A stretch of 64,000 nt of DNA. It comes from Kingella denitrificans ATCC 33394. Lineage in GTDB: Bacteria > Pseudomonadota > Gammaproteobacteria > Burkholderiales > Neisseriaceae. The position numbers were made by a program, and so were the translations under genes. Below are positions 8,777-16,603 of the stretch, in pieces. Where the stretch lies: NCBI RefSeq assembly GCF_000190695.1, contig NZ_GL870929.1, positions 1,700,441 through 1,764,440 of the forward strand, in the 5' to 3' direction. The notes beneath the pieces are model-generated. The model worked only from the letters and a program-made list of their open reading frames with translations. It did not search any database and was not told where the DNA came from. The stretch's first letter is position 1, and the number at the start of each line of letters is the position of its first letter.

Positions 8777-9892
8777 ATGAACCCCGTCTTCCAGCCCTAC
8801 ACCTTCAACAACGGCGCCACCGTTTCCAACCGCCTCGCCGTCGCCCCCATGACCCACTTCGCTTCGGACGAAAACGGCCACATCACGGACCAAGAGCGCA
8901 CGTTTTTGTGCAACCGCTTCAAAGGCTTCGGCCTGTTTATCGCCGCCGCCACATTGGTGCAGGCAAACGGCAAAACCTTTCACGGCCAGCCATATGCCAT
9001 CAACGAAACCGACTTGCCCAGCCTGCGCGAAGTTGCCAAAATCGCCCAAACACAGGGCGCGAAAGCCATCCTGCAAATCCACCACGGCGGCCTGAAAGCC
9101 GAACTTTCCGCCGACATCGTCGCCCCGTCCGCCGATGAAGCCACGGGCGCGCGCGAACTGACCGCCGCCGAAATCGAGCAGCTCATCGCCGCCTATGCCA
9201 ATGCCGCCGCCCTCGCGGTGCAGGCTGGGTTTGACGGCGTAGAAATCCACGGCGCAAACGGCTACCTGCTACAACAATTCGTGTCCGCCCAAACCAACCG
9301 CCGCACTGACGAATGGGGCGGCAGCCTGCAAAACCGCCTGCGCTTCCCGCTGGCCGTGGTCGATGCCGTTGCTGCCGCCGTGAAAGCGCACGCCAAACCC
9401 GACTTCATCTTGGGCTACCGATTCTCGCCCGAAGAGCCAGGCGAGCAGGGTATCACCATGGCGGAAACTTTCGCCCTTGTGGACGCGCTGGTGCAAAAAC
9501 CGCTGCAATATCTGCATGTTTCCCTGCACGATTTCTACAAAAAAGCCCGACGCGGTGCAGACACCCACCGCGCCCGCATGGAACTGCTGCACGAGCGCAT
9601 CGCCAGCCGCCTGCCCTTAATCGGCGTGGGCAACCTTTACACCGGCAGCGACATCGCCCAAGCGTTTCACACCGGCTGGGCGGAGTTTATCGCGCTGGGC
9701 AAAACCGTGATGATTAACCCCGATTTGGCCGACTTAGTGCGCGAAAACCGCGATGCCAACATCCAAACCGACCTCGACCCCGCCCGCACCGACCACTACC
9801 GCCTGCCCGACGCGCTGTGGCAACGCTGCCTGACCAACTCGCCGTGGCTGCCGCCCGTGAAAGGGATGGAACGGCAGATTGTGGATATTTGA
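8777..9892 (+). CDS. NADH:flavin oxidoreductase (old yellow enzyme family)
   Basis: FMN-dependent ene-reductase-type TIM barrel of 371 aa that would reduce activated alkenes, quinones or nitro compounds with NAD(P)H. The active-site His/Asn pair lies in EIHGANGYLLQQF (about 156-168), followed by NRRTDEWGGS, the family N-R-x-D-x-x-G-G signature. The phosphate-binding end is GVGNLYTGSD and FIALGKTVMINPDL. The length is normal for the short OYE class. AAGGAATCCCCCC precedes the start. An Eikenella-type DUS (AGGCTACCTGAA, 9892-9903) overlaps the stop codon. Confidence 0.88.
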   Translation: MNPVFQPYTFNNGATVSNRLAVAPMTHFASDENGHITDQERTFLCNRFKGFGLFIAAATLVQANGKTFHGQPYAINETDLPSLREVAKIAQTQGAKAILQIHHGGLKAELSADIVAPSADEATGARELTAAEIEQLIAAYANAAALAVQAGFDGVEIHGANGYLLQQFVSAQTNRRTDEWGGSLQNRLRFPLAVVDAVAAAVKAHAKPDFILGYRFSPEEPGEQGITMAETFALVDALVQKPLQYLHVSLHDFYKKARRGADTHRARMELLHERIASRLPLIGVGNLYTGSDIAQAFHTGWAEFIALGKTVMINPDLADLVRENRDANIQTDLDPARTDHYRLPDALWQRCLTNSPWLPPVKGMERQIVDI

Positions 9893-9915
9893 GGCTACCT
9901 GAAAACCATATTGCA

Positions 9916-9961
9916 GGCACGCACATCGGTTGGCTGAATCAAAGATTCAGACCGATGGCAG
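9916..9961 (+). repeat. Dispersed hairpin repeat, copy 1
   Basis: A unit starting GGCACGCACATCGGTT whose core folds: CATCGGT..CTGAATC pairs with GATTCAGACCGATG across a three-base loop. It is followed directly by a second copy. Confidence 0.8.
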
Positions 9962-9968
9962 CACCACG

Positions 9969-10019
9969 GGCACGCACATCGGTTAGCTGAATCAGAGATT
10001 CAGACCGATGGCAGCCTGC
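9969..10019 (+). repeat. Dispersed hairpin repeat, copy 2
   Basis: Tandem partner of 9916-9961 with two differences in the core. Its right end runs into GCAGCCTGC, the core of the local DUS, so the two signals are fused. Confidence 0.8.
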
Positions 10020-10039
10020 TCCCAATAATAAGGAATCCC

Positions 10040-10939
10040 ATGACCATCACCAAAATCACCGCAAAAACCCACGATGTCGGCGGCATCCCCATTGCCCGAC
10101 TGCTTCCCAACCGCACGCACCGCACCATAGGTGCATGGTGCTTTCTCGACCACGCCGGCCCCGCGCATTTTGCCGAGCAGGAAGACGGCATGCAGGTTGG
10201 CGCACATCCGCACACCAACCTGCAAACCTTCACTTGGATGCTGGAAGGCGAAGTGTTGCACCAAGACAGCCTCGGTAACCGCCAAACCATCCGCCCAAAA
10301 CAAGTCAATCTGATGACCGCAGGCACGGGCGACCACCACGGCATCAGCCACACCGAACAAACGCCGGAAGGCATCAAAACCCTGCATGCCGTGCAGCTTT
10401 GGATTGCCCTGCTCATGCACAAAACCATCGCCCCCGATTTCCGCCACTATCCTGAAATGCCCGAATGGTCGGACAACGGCGCGGATTTCGTGCTGGTGAA
10501 CGGCAGTTTCGCCGGCCGCACCGCCCCGACCGAACAGCACAGTCCCTTACTCGGCTTGGACATCCGCACCCGTCGGGCGCAAACGCTGGGAATCCCCGCC
10601 CAAGCAGGCTGGGAATACGGCGTGCTGGTGCTCAAAGGCGAAGTGGAAATCGACGGACAGATATTTGCGCAAGACGAGTTGGCAAAATTCGCCCGTGCCG
10701 ACACCGCCCAAACCTTGCACATCCTCGCCCAAGCGGGCAGCCACATTATGCTGCTGGGCGGCGAACCTTTGCCGCACCCGACGCTGATTTGGTGGAACTT
10801 CGTTGCCGACAGCCGGGAAGCGCTGGAAAAAGCCGTGGCCGACTGGAACAACGGACACCCGCGCTTTGGCAGCATTGATTTGGTGGGCACGAAATTGCAA
10901 CGTCTGGCGGCGCCTGAATTGCGCGGGAAAGTGCGTTAG
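10040..10939 (+). CDS. Pirin family protein
   Basis: Bicupin protein of 299 aa. The N-terminal cupin holds the metal-binding histidines in HPHTNLQTF (about 57-65) and a further histidine pair in GDHHGISH. The C-terminal cupin covers roughly 175-290. Bacterial pirins are cytosolic metal-binding proteins; some act as quercetin dioxygenases or modulate pyruvate dehydrogenase. Which applies here is unknown. AAGGAATCCC precedes ATG 10040. It is separated from the oxidoreductase by two hairpin repeats, so shared transcription is possible but uncertain. Confidence 0.9.
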   Translation: MTITKITAKTHDVGGIPIARLLPNRTHRTIGAWCFLDHAGPAHFAEQEDGMQVGAHPHTNLQTFTWMLEGEVLHQDSLGNRQTIRPKQVNLMTAGTGDHHGISHTEQTPEGIKTLHAVQLWIALLMHKTIAPDFRHYPEMPEWSDNGADFVLVNGSFAGRTAPTEQHSPLLGLDIRTRRAQTLGIPAQAGWEYGVLVLKGEVEIDGQIFAQDELAKFARADTAQTLHILAQAGSHIMLLGGEPLPHPTLIWWNFVADSREALEKAVADWNNGHPRFGSIDLVGTKLQRLAAPELRGKVR

Positions 10940-10942
10940 GAA

Positions 10943-10988
10943 AAAAGCAGCCTGCACCTTTGTTTTTGGGGTGCAGGCTGCTTTTTTG
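10943..10988. terminator. Inverted DUS pair between pirin and MBL genes
   Basis: Arms 10945-10956 and 10972-10983. It lies between convergent genes and can serve both strands. Confidence 0.8.
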
Positions 10989-10992
10989 CGGT

Positions 10993-11634
10993 TTAATCGG
11001 CGCGGACAAACGGGTTGTGCCGTTTTTCGTGGCCGATGGTGGTGGTGCGGCCGTGGCCGGGGATGACCAGCGTGTCGTCCGGCAGCGTGTAGAGTTTGCG
11101 GCGGATGTTGTTGAGCAGGGCTTGGTGGTTGCCGCGCGGGAAATCGGTGCGGCCGATGCTTTCGCGGAACAACACGTCGCCCGCGATTAAGAGTTTGTTG
11201 TCGGGGCTGTGGAACACGACGTGGCCGGGCGTGTGGCCGTCGATGTGCAGCACGTCAAAGCGCTGCTGCCCCACAGTGAGCGTGTCGCCTTCGTTCAGAT
11301 AGCGCGTGGGCGCAAACGCGGGGCAGACGGGGAAGCCGTATTCTGCGGTGGTTTGCGGCAGGCTTTGCAGCAGGAATTCGTCTTCGCGGTGCGGCCCGAG
11401 GATTTCCGTTTCGTGCTGTTGCAGCAGGAAGGGCACGCCGCCTGCGTGATCCAAATGTCCGTGCGTGAGCCAGACGGCGCGCAGGTTCAGCCCTTGCTGT
11501 CGGACGTGTTGCCACAGGAAACCGCTGTCGCCGCCGACATCGGTCAGCACGGCGTCGTTGGTGGCGTCGTCCCACAACAGGGTGCAGTTTTGGCGGAAGG
11601 GGGTGACGGGGAAGATTCGGTATTGGAGTGCCAT
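10993..11634 (-). CDS. MBL-fold metallo-hydrolase (glyoxalase II-like, YcbL type)
   Basis: Cytosolic zinc hydrolase of 213 aa. The H-x-H-x-D-H motif is THGHLDHAGG (about 57-66), a further ligand histidine is in DGHTPGHVVFH (about 132-142), an aspartate in IAGDVLF, and a last histidine in IPGHG. This is the type II glyoxalase/YcbL set and suggests hydrolysis of a thioester such as S-lactoylglutathione. The start reads MALQYRIFPVTPFRQNC, typical of the family. Confidence 0.88.
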   Translation of the reverse strand: MALQYRIFPVTPFRQNCTLLWDDATNDAVLTDVGGDSGFLWQHVRQQGLNLRAVWLTHGHLDHAGGVPFLLQQHETEILGPHREDEFLLQSLPQTTAEYGFPVCPAFAPTRYLNEGDTLTVGQQRFDVLHIDGHTPGHVVFHSPDNKLLIAGDVLFRESIGRTDFPRGNHQALLNNIRRKLYTLPDDTLVIPGHGRTTTIGHEKRHNPFVRAD

Positions 11635-11680
11635 GGGAAATCCGTTCGGGTGGTGCAGGCTGCTTTTTGATTGCAGATTT

Positions 11681-11786
11681 TATAGTGAATTAAAATCGCA
11701 ATGATACGGCGTTGGCTCGCCTTGACGTACTATTTGTACGCCTTGCGGCTCGCCGCCTTGTCTCATTTTTATTTTAATCCACTATA
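11681..11786. mobile_element. Correia-like element, 106 bp, copy 1
   Basis: Bounded by TATAGTGAATTAAAAT and its near inverse ending AATCCACTATA. The interior carries GGCGTTGGCTCGCC, GACGTAC..GTACGCC and CGCCGCCTTGTCTCA. Near-identical copies of exactly 106 bp lie at 26332 and 59990. The ends and interior match the neisserial Correia (CREE/nemis) plan, a non-autonomous MITE flanked by TA. Confidence 0.85.
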
Positions 11787-11817
11787 TTTAAAAAACAAAA
11801 AAATAAAAGTGCAGGCT

Positions 11818-11862
11818 GCCATCGGTCTGAATTTACGATTCAACGAACCGATGTGCGTGCCC
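11818..11862 (-). repeat. Dispersed hairpin repeat, copy 3 (inverted)
   Basis: Reads GCCATCGGTCTGAATTT...CGAACCGATGTGCGTGCC, the reverse of the copies at 9916-10019. It is preceded by GTGCAGGCTGC, so the DUS is again attached to the same end. Confidence 0.75.
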
Positions 11863-11908
11863 GCGGCACTGCTTTTGAATACGCCGAAAGCAGCCTGCAC
11901 CCGGCACA

Positions 11909-13432
11909 TTAGGCTTCTACGGGGATAATGCCGATTTTCGCCTGCCATTGTTTCGGCGCGATGGCGTGCACGGAGCGGCCTTGGCTGTCCACCGCCACGG
12001 TAACGGGCATGTCTTTCACTTCGAATTCGTAAATCGCTTCCATGCCCAGTTCCGGGAAGGCGATGACTTTGGCTTCTTTAATCGCTTTGGCGACCAGATA
12101 GGCCGCGCCGCCGGTGGCCATCAGGTACACGGCTTGGTTGTCGGCAATGGCTTCGCAGGCTGCCGCGCCGCGTTCGGATTTGCCAATCATGCCCAAAAGG
12201 CCGGTCTGTTCCAGCATTTGGCGCGTGAATTTGTCCATGCGGGTGGCGGTGGTGGGGCCTGCTGGGCCGACTACTTCGTCGCGCACGGGATCGACGGGGC
12301 CGACGTAGTAAATCATTTTGTTGGTGAAATCCACGGGCAGTTTTTCGCCTTTGTTCAGCATATCGACCATGCGTTTGTGCGCGGCGTCGCGGCCGGTGTA
12401 GATTTTGCCGTTCAAAAGCAGCACGTCGCCCATTTTCCATTGCGCCACGTCTTCTTTGGTGAGCGTGTCCAGATTGACGCGGATGCCGTTGTCGGGGCTA
12501 TAAGTGATGTCGGGCCAGTCTTCCAGGCTGGGCGGGTCGAGTTTGACCGGGCCTGTGCCGTCCAGCGTGAATTCGACGTGGCGCGTGGCGGCGCAGTTCG
12601 GAATCATGGCCACGGGTTTGGAGGCGGCGTGGGTCGGATAATCCAGGATTTTCACGTCCAAAACGGTGGTCAGGCCGCCCAAGCCTTGCGCGCCGATGCC
12701 CAGTGCGTTCACTTTTTCATACAATTCCAAACGCAGTTTTTCCACCGTGTTCAATTCTGCGCCGGATTTGGCTTTGTCTTGCAATTCTTGGATGTCGATG
12801 TGGCTCATCAGGCTTTCTTTGGCCATCAGCATGGCTTTTTCTGGCGTGCCGCCGATGCCGATGCCCAACATGCCGGGCGGGCACCAGCCTGCACCCATGG
12901 TGGGCACGGTTTTCAGCACCCAATCGACAATGCTGTCGGACGGGTTGAGCATGGCCATTTTGGATTTGTTTTCCGAGCCGCCGCCTTTGGCCGCGCAGGT
13001 AACTTCAACTTTGTCGCCCGCCACGATTTCCATGTGGACGACGGCGGGGGTGTTGTCTTTGGTGTTTTGGCGTTTGCCGGCAGGGTCGGCCAGCACGGAG
13101 GCGCGCAATACATTGTCGGGGTGCGTGTAGGCACGGCGCACGCCTTCGTTTACCATTTCCTGCACGCTCATTTGTGCGTCCCACTGCACGTTCATGCCGA
13201 CTTTCAAAAACACGGTGGCAATGCCGGTGTCTTGGCAGATGGGGCGGTGGCCTTCGGCGCACATGCGGCTGTTCACCAGAATCTGCGTCATCGCATCGCG
13301 CGCGGCGGGGTTTTCTTCTTTGGCCAGCGCTTTGGTCAGGGCTTGGATGTAGTCTTTGGGGTGGTAGTAGCTGATGAACTGGAAGGCATCGGCAATGCTT
13401 TGGATGAAGTCTTCTTGTTTGATGATGGTCAT
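11909..13432 (-). CDS. fumA: Fumarate hydratase, class I (4Fe-4S)
   Basis: TCA-cycle enzyme of 507 aa interconverting fumarate and malate, with both class I domains in one chain. The N-terminal alpha part carries cluster cysteines in CQDTGIATVFLK (about 66), MGAGWCPPG and IPNCAATRH; the beta part follows from about 330 with GPAGPTTATRMDKF. The length is usual for the fused, dimeric, oxygen-sensitive FumA-like form. The start MTIIKQEDFI has GGAACACTGCC upstream, a weak site. It stands alone, bounded by a hairpin repeat and a DUS pair. The symbol follows E. coli FumA/FumB; the exact orthologue name is a convention. Confidence 0.93.
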   Translation of the reverse strand: MTIIKQEDFIQSIADAFQFISYYHPKDYIQALTKALAKEENPAARDAMTQILVNSRMCAEGHRPICQDTGIATVFLKVGMNVQWDAQMSVQEMVNEGVRRAYTHPDNVLRASVLADPAGKRQNTKDNTPAVVHMEIVAGDKVEVTCAAKGGGSENKSKMAMLNPSDSIVDWVLKTVPTMGAGWCPPGMLGIGIGGTPEKAMLMAKESLMSHIDIQELQDKAKSGAELNTVEKLRLELYEKVNALGIGAQGLGGLTTVLDVKILDYPTHAASKPVAMIPNCAATRHVEFTLDGTGPVKLDPPSLEDWPDITYSPDNGIRVNLDTLTKEDVAQWKMGDVLLLNGKIYTGRDAAHKRMVDMLNKGEKLPVDFTNKMIYYVGPVDPVRDEVVGPAGPTTATRMDKFTRQMLEQTGLLGMIGKSERGAAACEAIADNQAVYLMATGGAAYLVAKAIKEAKVIAFPELGMEAIYEFEVKDMPVTVAVDSQGRSVHAIAPKQWQAKIGIIPVEA

Positions 13433-13478
13433 GGCAGTGTTCCTTTTCGGGGTTTGGGGGATGGTTGTTGTGTTTTTA

Positions 13479-13520
13479 ATGTGCAGGCTGCTTTTTTAGG
13501 TTTAAAAGCAGCCTGCACTC
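13479..13520. terminator. Inverted DUS pair between dnaN and fumA
   Basis: Arms 13482-13493 and 13506-13517 in the outward order (TGCAGGCTGCTT first). It lies 24 bases beyond the dnaN stop on the minus strand. Confidence 0.65.
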
Positions 13521-13543
13521 GTTATTATCGGCGGATGGTTGGA

Positions 13544-14647
13544 TTAAATGCGCATCGGCATTACAACGTATTTGAATTCCGGGCGGTTCGGAACGGTGAA
13601 CAAGGTGGCGCGGTCGGCCGAGCCGAAGGCCAGTTGCACTTCGTCGCTGTGCACGTTGCGCAGCAAATCCAGCAGGAAGGTGATGTTGAAGCCCACATCC
13701 AGGCTTTCGCCCTGATAGGCGATGTCCAATTCTTCGCTGGCTTCTTCCTGTTCGTTGTTGGTGCAGGTGATGTGCAGGCTGCCCGGTTGCACCAGCAGGC
13801 GCACACCGCGGAATTTTTCGTTGGCCAAAATGGACGAACGCTCCAACGCGCCCAGCAGGGACAGGCGGTCAATCACGAAAATGTTTTTATTGTCCATCGG
13901 GATGACGCGGTTATAGTCGGGGAAGCGGCCGTCAATCACTTTGCTGACAATCACGGTGTCGTTGCAGCGGAAGCGGATTTGGTTGTCCAAAAGTTCCACC
14001 ACCACGTTTTCTTTGGGCTGGGTGAGCAGTTTGTTCAGTTCCAGCACGGTTTTGCGCGGCAGAATCACGTCGTGTTTCGGCAGTTCGGTTTCCAGCGTGG
14101 CGGATGTGAATGCGAGGCGGTGCCCGTCTGTGGCCACCAAACGCAGCTGGTTGCCTTCGGTCTGCATGAGCAGGCCGTTCAGGTAAAAGCGGATGTCTTG
14201 CACCGCCATGCTGTGCTGCACCTGCGAAATCATGTGTTTCAGGGTTTCCTGTGGCAGTGCGAAGGCAGCGGACGTGTTTTCGTCCACGTTCATGGTGGGG
14301 AAATCCTGCGCCGGCAGGGTTTGCAGGTTAAAGCGCGATTTGCCTGCTTTGAGCGTGAGTTTGTGGTCGGCCAAATCCAGTTGCACGGTGGAAGAATCGG
14401 GCAGGGCGCGCAGAATGTCCTGCAATTTCTTCGCATTGGTGGTGATGCGGAAATCGGGTTGTGCGCCTTGCGCGCCCAATGTGTGGATTTGGATTTCCAA
14501 ATCGGTGGCCAAAAGCTGCACCTGTCCGTTTTCGCTTTGCAGCAGGATGTTCGACAAGATGGGCAGCGTGTGTTTGCGTTCGACAATGCCGGTAACGGCT
14601 TGCAGGGGTTTGAGCAGGTCGTCGCGACCGGTTTCTAAAATCAACAT
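13544..14647 (-). CDS. dnaN: DNA polymerase III beta subunit (sliding clamp)
   Basis: Ring-forming clamp of 367 aa that tethers polymerase III to DNA. Three clamp repeats are present. Recognisable segments include KHTLPILSNILL near residue 25, TDGHRLAF near 173 and the conserved C-terminus ending VMPMRI, which lines the partner-binding pocket. It lies 59 bases downstream of dnaA on the same strand, the usual dnaA-dnaN operon. AAGAAAGAACCCATC precedes the start. Confidence 0.97.
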   Translation of the reverse strand: MLILETGRDDLLKPLQAVTGIVERKHTLPILSNILLQSENGQVQLLATDLEIQIHTLGAQGAQPDFRITTNAKKLQDILRALPDSSTVQLDLADHKLTLKAGKSRFNLQTLPAQDFPTMNVDENTSAAFALPQETLKHMISQVQHSMAVQDIRFYLNGLLMQTEGNQLRLVATDGHRLAFTSATLETELPKHDVILPRKTVLELNKLLTQPKENVVVELLDNQIRFRCNDTVIVSKVIDGRFPDYNRVIPMDNKNIFVIDRLSLLGALERSSILANEKFRGVRLLVQPGSLHITCTNNEQEEASEELDIAYQGESLDVGFNITFLLDLLRNVHSDEVQLAFGSADRATLFTVPNRPEFKYVVMPMRI

Positions 14648-14705
14648 GATGGGTTCTTTCTTAATGTAAGTTTATGGAATTTATGGAATGCTTTGGGGTA
14701 CTTAA

Positions 14706-16277
14706 TCAGTTTTGTATCAGAATCAGCAGTTTGCCGTAGTCCTGTTCCAGTTCGGGCTCGTCCCTGCGCAGTTTGGTCACGGCTTTGACGGCGTGCATCA
14801 CGGTGGTGTGGTCGCGGCCGCCGAATGCGTCGCCGATGGCCGGCAGGCTCAGCGTGGTGAGTTCTTTGGTCAGCGCCATGGCGATTTGGCGCGGCCGGGC
14901 GATGTTGCGCGTGCGTTTTTTGCCGAGCAGGTCGCTGATGCGGATGCGGTAATAGTCCGCCACGGTTTTCATGATGAGGTCGGCGGTAATCGGTTTGTAG
15001 TTGCTGACGATGATGTCTTGCAGCGCGCTGGTGGCCAGGTCGATGTCGATGACGTTGCGCTTTTCAAAGCGGCAGCGGGCAATGACGCGGTTCAGCGCGC
15101 CTTCCAGCTCGCGCACGCTGGCTTTCACGTTTTGGGCGATAAACAATGCCGCACCTTCGTCAAACTGGATGTCCATTTTTTTGGCTTTGTGTTCCAAAAT
15201 GTCGATACGCATTTCCAATTCGGGTGGTTCGATGCGCACGGTCATGCCCCAAGAGAAGCGCGAAATCAGCCGTTTTTCCATGTGCTCCAAGCCGCTGGGC
15301 AGCTGGTCGCAGGTCAAAATGATTTGCTGGTTGCGCGAATGGAAATGCTCGAACAGGAAGAAGAATTCTTCCATGGTGCGGTCTTTGCCCTGAATGAACT
15401 GGATGTCGTCAATGATGAGCAGGTCGTAGTGCAGATATTGCTGTTTGAACGCGTCCCAGCTTTTGTTTTTCACGGTGGTCATGAAGGTTTTCAGGTATTC
15501 GTTCGAGTGCATATAGCGCACTTTGGCGGCCGGATTCAGCGCCAGCAGGCGGTTGCCGACGGCCTGCACCAAGTGGGTTTTACCCAAGCCGGTGGAGCCG
15601 TACACGAAAAAAGGGTTATACATATTGTCGCCCGGGTTTTCGGCAATGCTCATCGCCACCTGCACGGGCAGCTGGTTGCCCTTGCCCACCACCAGCGTGT
15701 CAAACGTGTATTCGGACGACAGGTTGGTCTGCGTGTGGCGCTGTTCGGCGGCTTCGCGCTGTTTCTCCTGTTCGATGGCGGGGGCAGCGCTGTCCTGCAC
15801 GGCGGCAGAAGCAGCCTGCACATCGGCGGCGGGGGTGTGCCGGGTCGGCTGGTCGGGGCGCAGGTTGTTCATGCGCTCCTGCAAAATGGCGGTGGCGCTG
15901 GCCTTTTTGCTTTTTTTGCCTGTCGTTTTGGATGCGGTTTCCATGTGCAGGCTGCTTTTTTCTTCGGGCGATTCGGTGGCAGGCGATGCGGAAAAAGCAG
16001 CCTGCACATCGGCATCCACCATCGCGCACGTTGCCCCGCTGCCGATTTTGTAGCACACGGCAGGTGCGTCGGGCGCAAGTTCCGCCTGCAGCGCGGCAAT
16101 CTTCGCCGCGTATTGCGAACGCAGCAGATTCACGGCGAACTGGTTTTTGGCATACAGCACCCACGCGCCGTCCTGCTCGCCCAGCGTGACGGGGGCAATG
16201 GCGCGGTTGAACTGCTGTTCGCTCAGTTCAGAATGAAGGCGGCGCAGCGCTTGCGCCCAAAAATCAGCTAACTTCAT
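14706..16277 (-). CDS. dnaA: Chromosomal replication initiator DnaA
   Basis: Initiator ATPase of 523 aa. Domain I (MKLADFWAQALRRLHSELSEQQ, about 1-85) is followed by a long variable domain II. The AAA+ domain holds Walker A GSTGLGKTH and Walker B LLIIDDIQF, and domain IV ends with the DnaA-box reader FGGRDHTTVMHA. The frame is open further upstream to 16427, but domain I begins at ATG 16277, so that start was chosen. Domain II holds three DUS copies (15809-15820, 15946-15957, 15995-16006), translated as VQAA and KSSLH, making the linker longer and low in complexity. Confidence 0.97.
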   Translation of the reverse strand: MKLADFWAQALRRLHSELSEQQFNRAIAPVTLGEQDGAWVLYAKNQFAVNLLRSQYAAKIAALQAELAPDAPAVCYKIGSGATCAMVDADVQAAFSASPATESPEEKSSLHMETASKTTGKKSKKASATAILQERMNNLRPDQPTRHTPAADVQAASAAVQDSAAPAIEQEKQREAAEQRHTQTNLSSEYTFDTLVVGKGNQLPVQVAMSIAENPGDNMYNPFFVYGSTGLGKTHLVQAVGNRLLALNPAAKVRYMHSNEYLKTFMTTVKNKSWDAFKQQYLHYDLLIIDDIQFIQGKDRTMEEFFFLFEHFHSRNQQIILTCDQLPSGLEHMEKRLISRFSWGMTVRIEPPELEMRIDILEHKAKKMDIQFDEGAALFIAQNVKASVRELEGALNRVIARCRFEKRNVIDIDLATSALQDIIVSNYKPITADLIMKTVADYYRIRISDLLGKKRTRNIARPRQIAMALTKELTTLSLPAIGDAFGGRDHTTVMHAVKAVTKLRRDEPELEQDYGKLLILIQN

Positions 16278-16332
16278 GAAAATGCTCAAAGAAAATAGAG
16301 GTTGGAAAACGGGGAATCCAATGGGTGCCGCT

Positions 16333-16341
16333 TGTGGATAA
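16333..16341 (-). promoter_or_regulatory. DnaA box 1
   Basis: TTATCCACA read on the minus strand, a perfect match to the consensus, 56 bases before the dnaA start. Confidence 0.8.
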
Positions 16342-16397
16342 ATGGCTCGCGTGCAGGCTTTTGATTGGGCGGAAATTATACCCAATATTCGCCGCTT

Positions 16398-16406
16398 TGT
16401 GGATAA
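16398..16406 (-). promoter_or_regulatory. DnaA box 2
   Basis: Second perfect TTATCCACA on the minus strand, 65 bases from the first. Confidence 0.8.
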
Positions 16407-16441
16407 GTGTTGCGCGGGTAAGCACAAAAAGCAGTACCGCA

Positions 16442-16492
16442 GGCACGCACATCGGTTCGCTGAATCAAGGATTCAGACCGATGGCAGCCTGC
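16442..16492 (+). repeat. Dispersed hairpin repeat, copy 4, inside the origin region
   Basis: Full unit from GGCACGCACATCGGTT to GCAGCCTGC. The core CATCGGTTCGCTGAATC pairs with GATTCAGACCGATG. It lies next to the second DnaA box. Confidence 0.8.
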
Positions 16493-16511
16493 GCTCTGTA
16501 TTGTGAAAAAT

Positions 16512-16564
16512 CATTTGCATTTTATGCGAATACATTTGCATTCAAGTGAAATTGATGGTATGAT
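16512..16564 (+). promoter_or_regulatory. Promoter with duplicated CATTTGCATT motif
   Basis: CATTTGCATT occurs at 16512-16521 and 16533-16542, exactly 21 bases apart (two helical turns). The second copy overlaps a TTGCAT -35 (16536-16541) placed 17 bases before TATGAT (16559-16564), and with ATGCGAAT it forms an imperfect palindrome at 16524-16541. This looks like a repressor-controlled promoter for the SPFH gene; the regulator is unknown. Confidence 0.5.
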
Positions 16565-16603
16565 TCACGCATTCTCCCACCACAGTCAAGGAAAGGAAAA
16601 CTG

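Larger units (their letters stand above)
16278..16603. other. Probable replication origin region (oriC)
   Basis: The stretch between dnaA (leftward) and the rightward genes leading to rpmH-rnpA. It holds two perfect DnaA boxes TGTGGATAA (16333-16341 and 16398-16406, same orientation, 65 bases apart), a hairpin repeat (16442-16492) and an A+T-rich segment (about 16500-16570). Gene order and boxes support origin function; only two perfect boxes were found by eye, so part of the signal may also be dnaA autoregulation. Confidence 0.6.

Noticed and set aside
11701..11928. Open frame across Correia-like copy 1
   Set aside because: It consists of the mobile element and the hairpin repeat, with no ribosome site.
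11948..14638. Very long plus-strand open frame across fumA and dnaN
   Set aside because: It is the antisense shadow of two clearly conserved genes and shows no family features (histidine- and phenylalanine-rich shadow composition).
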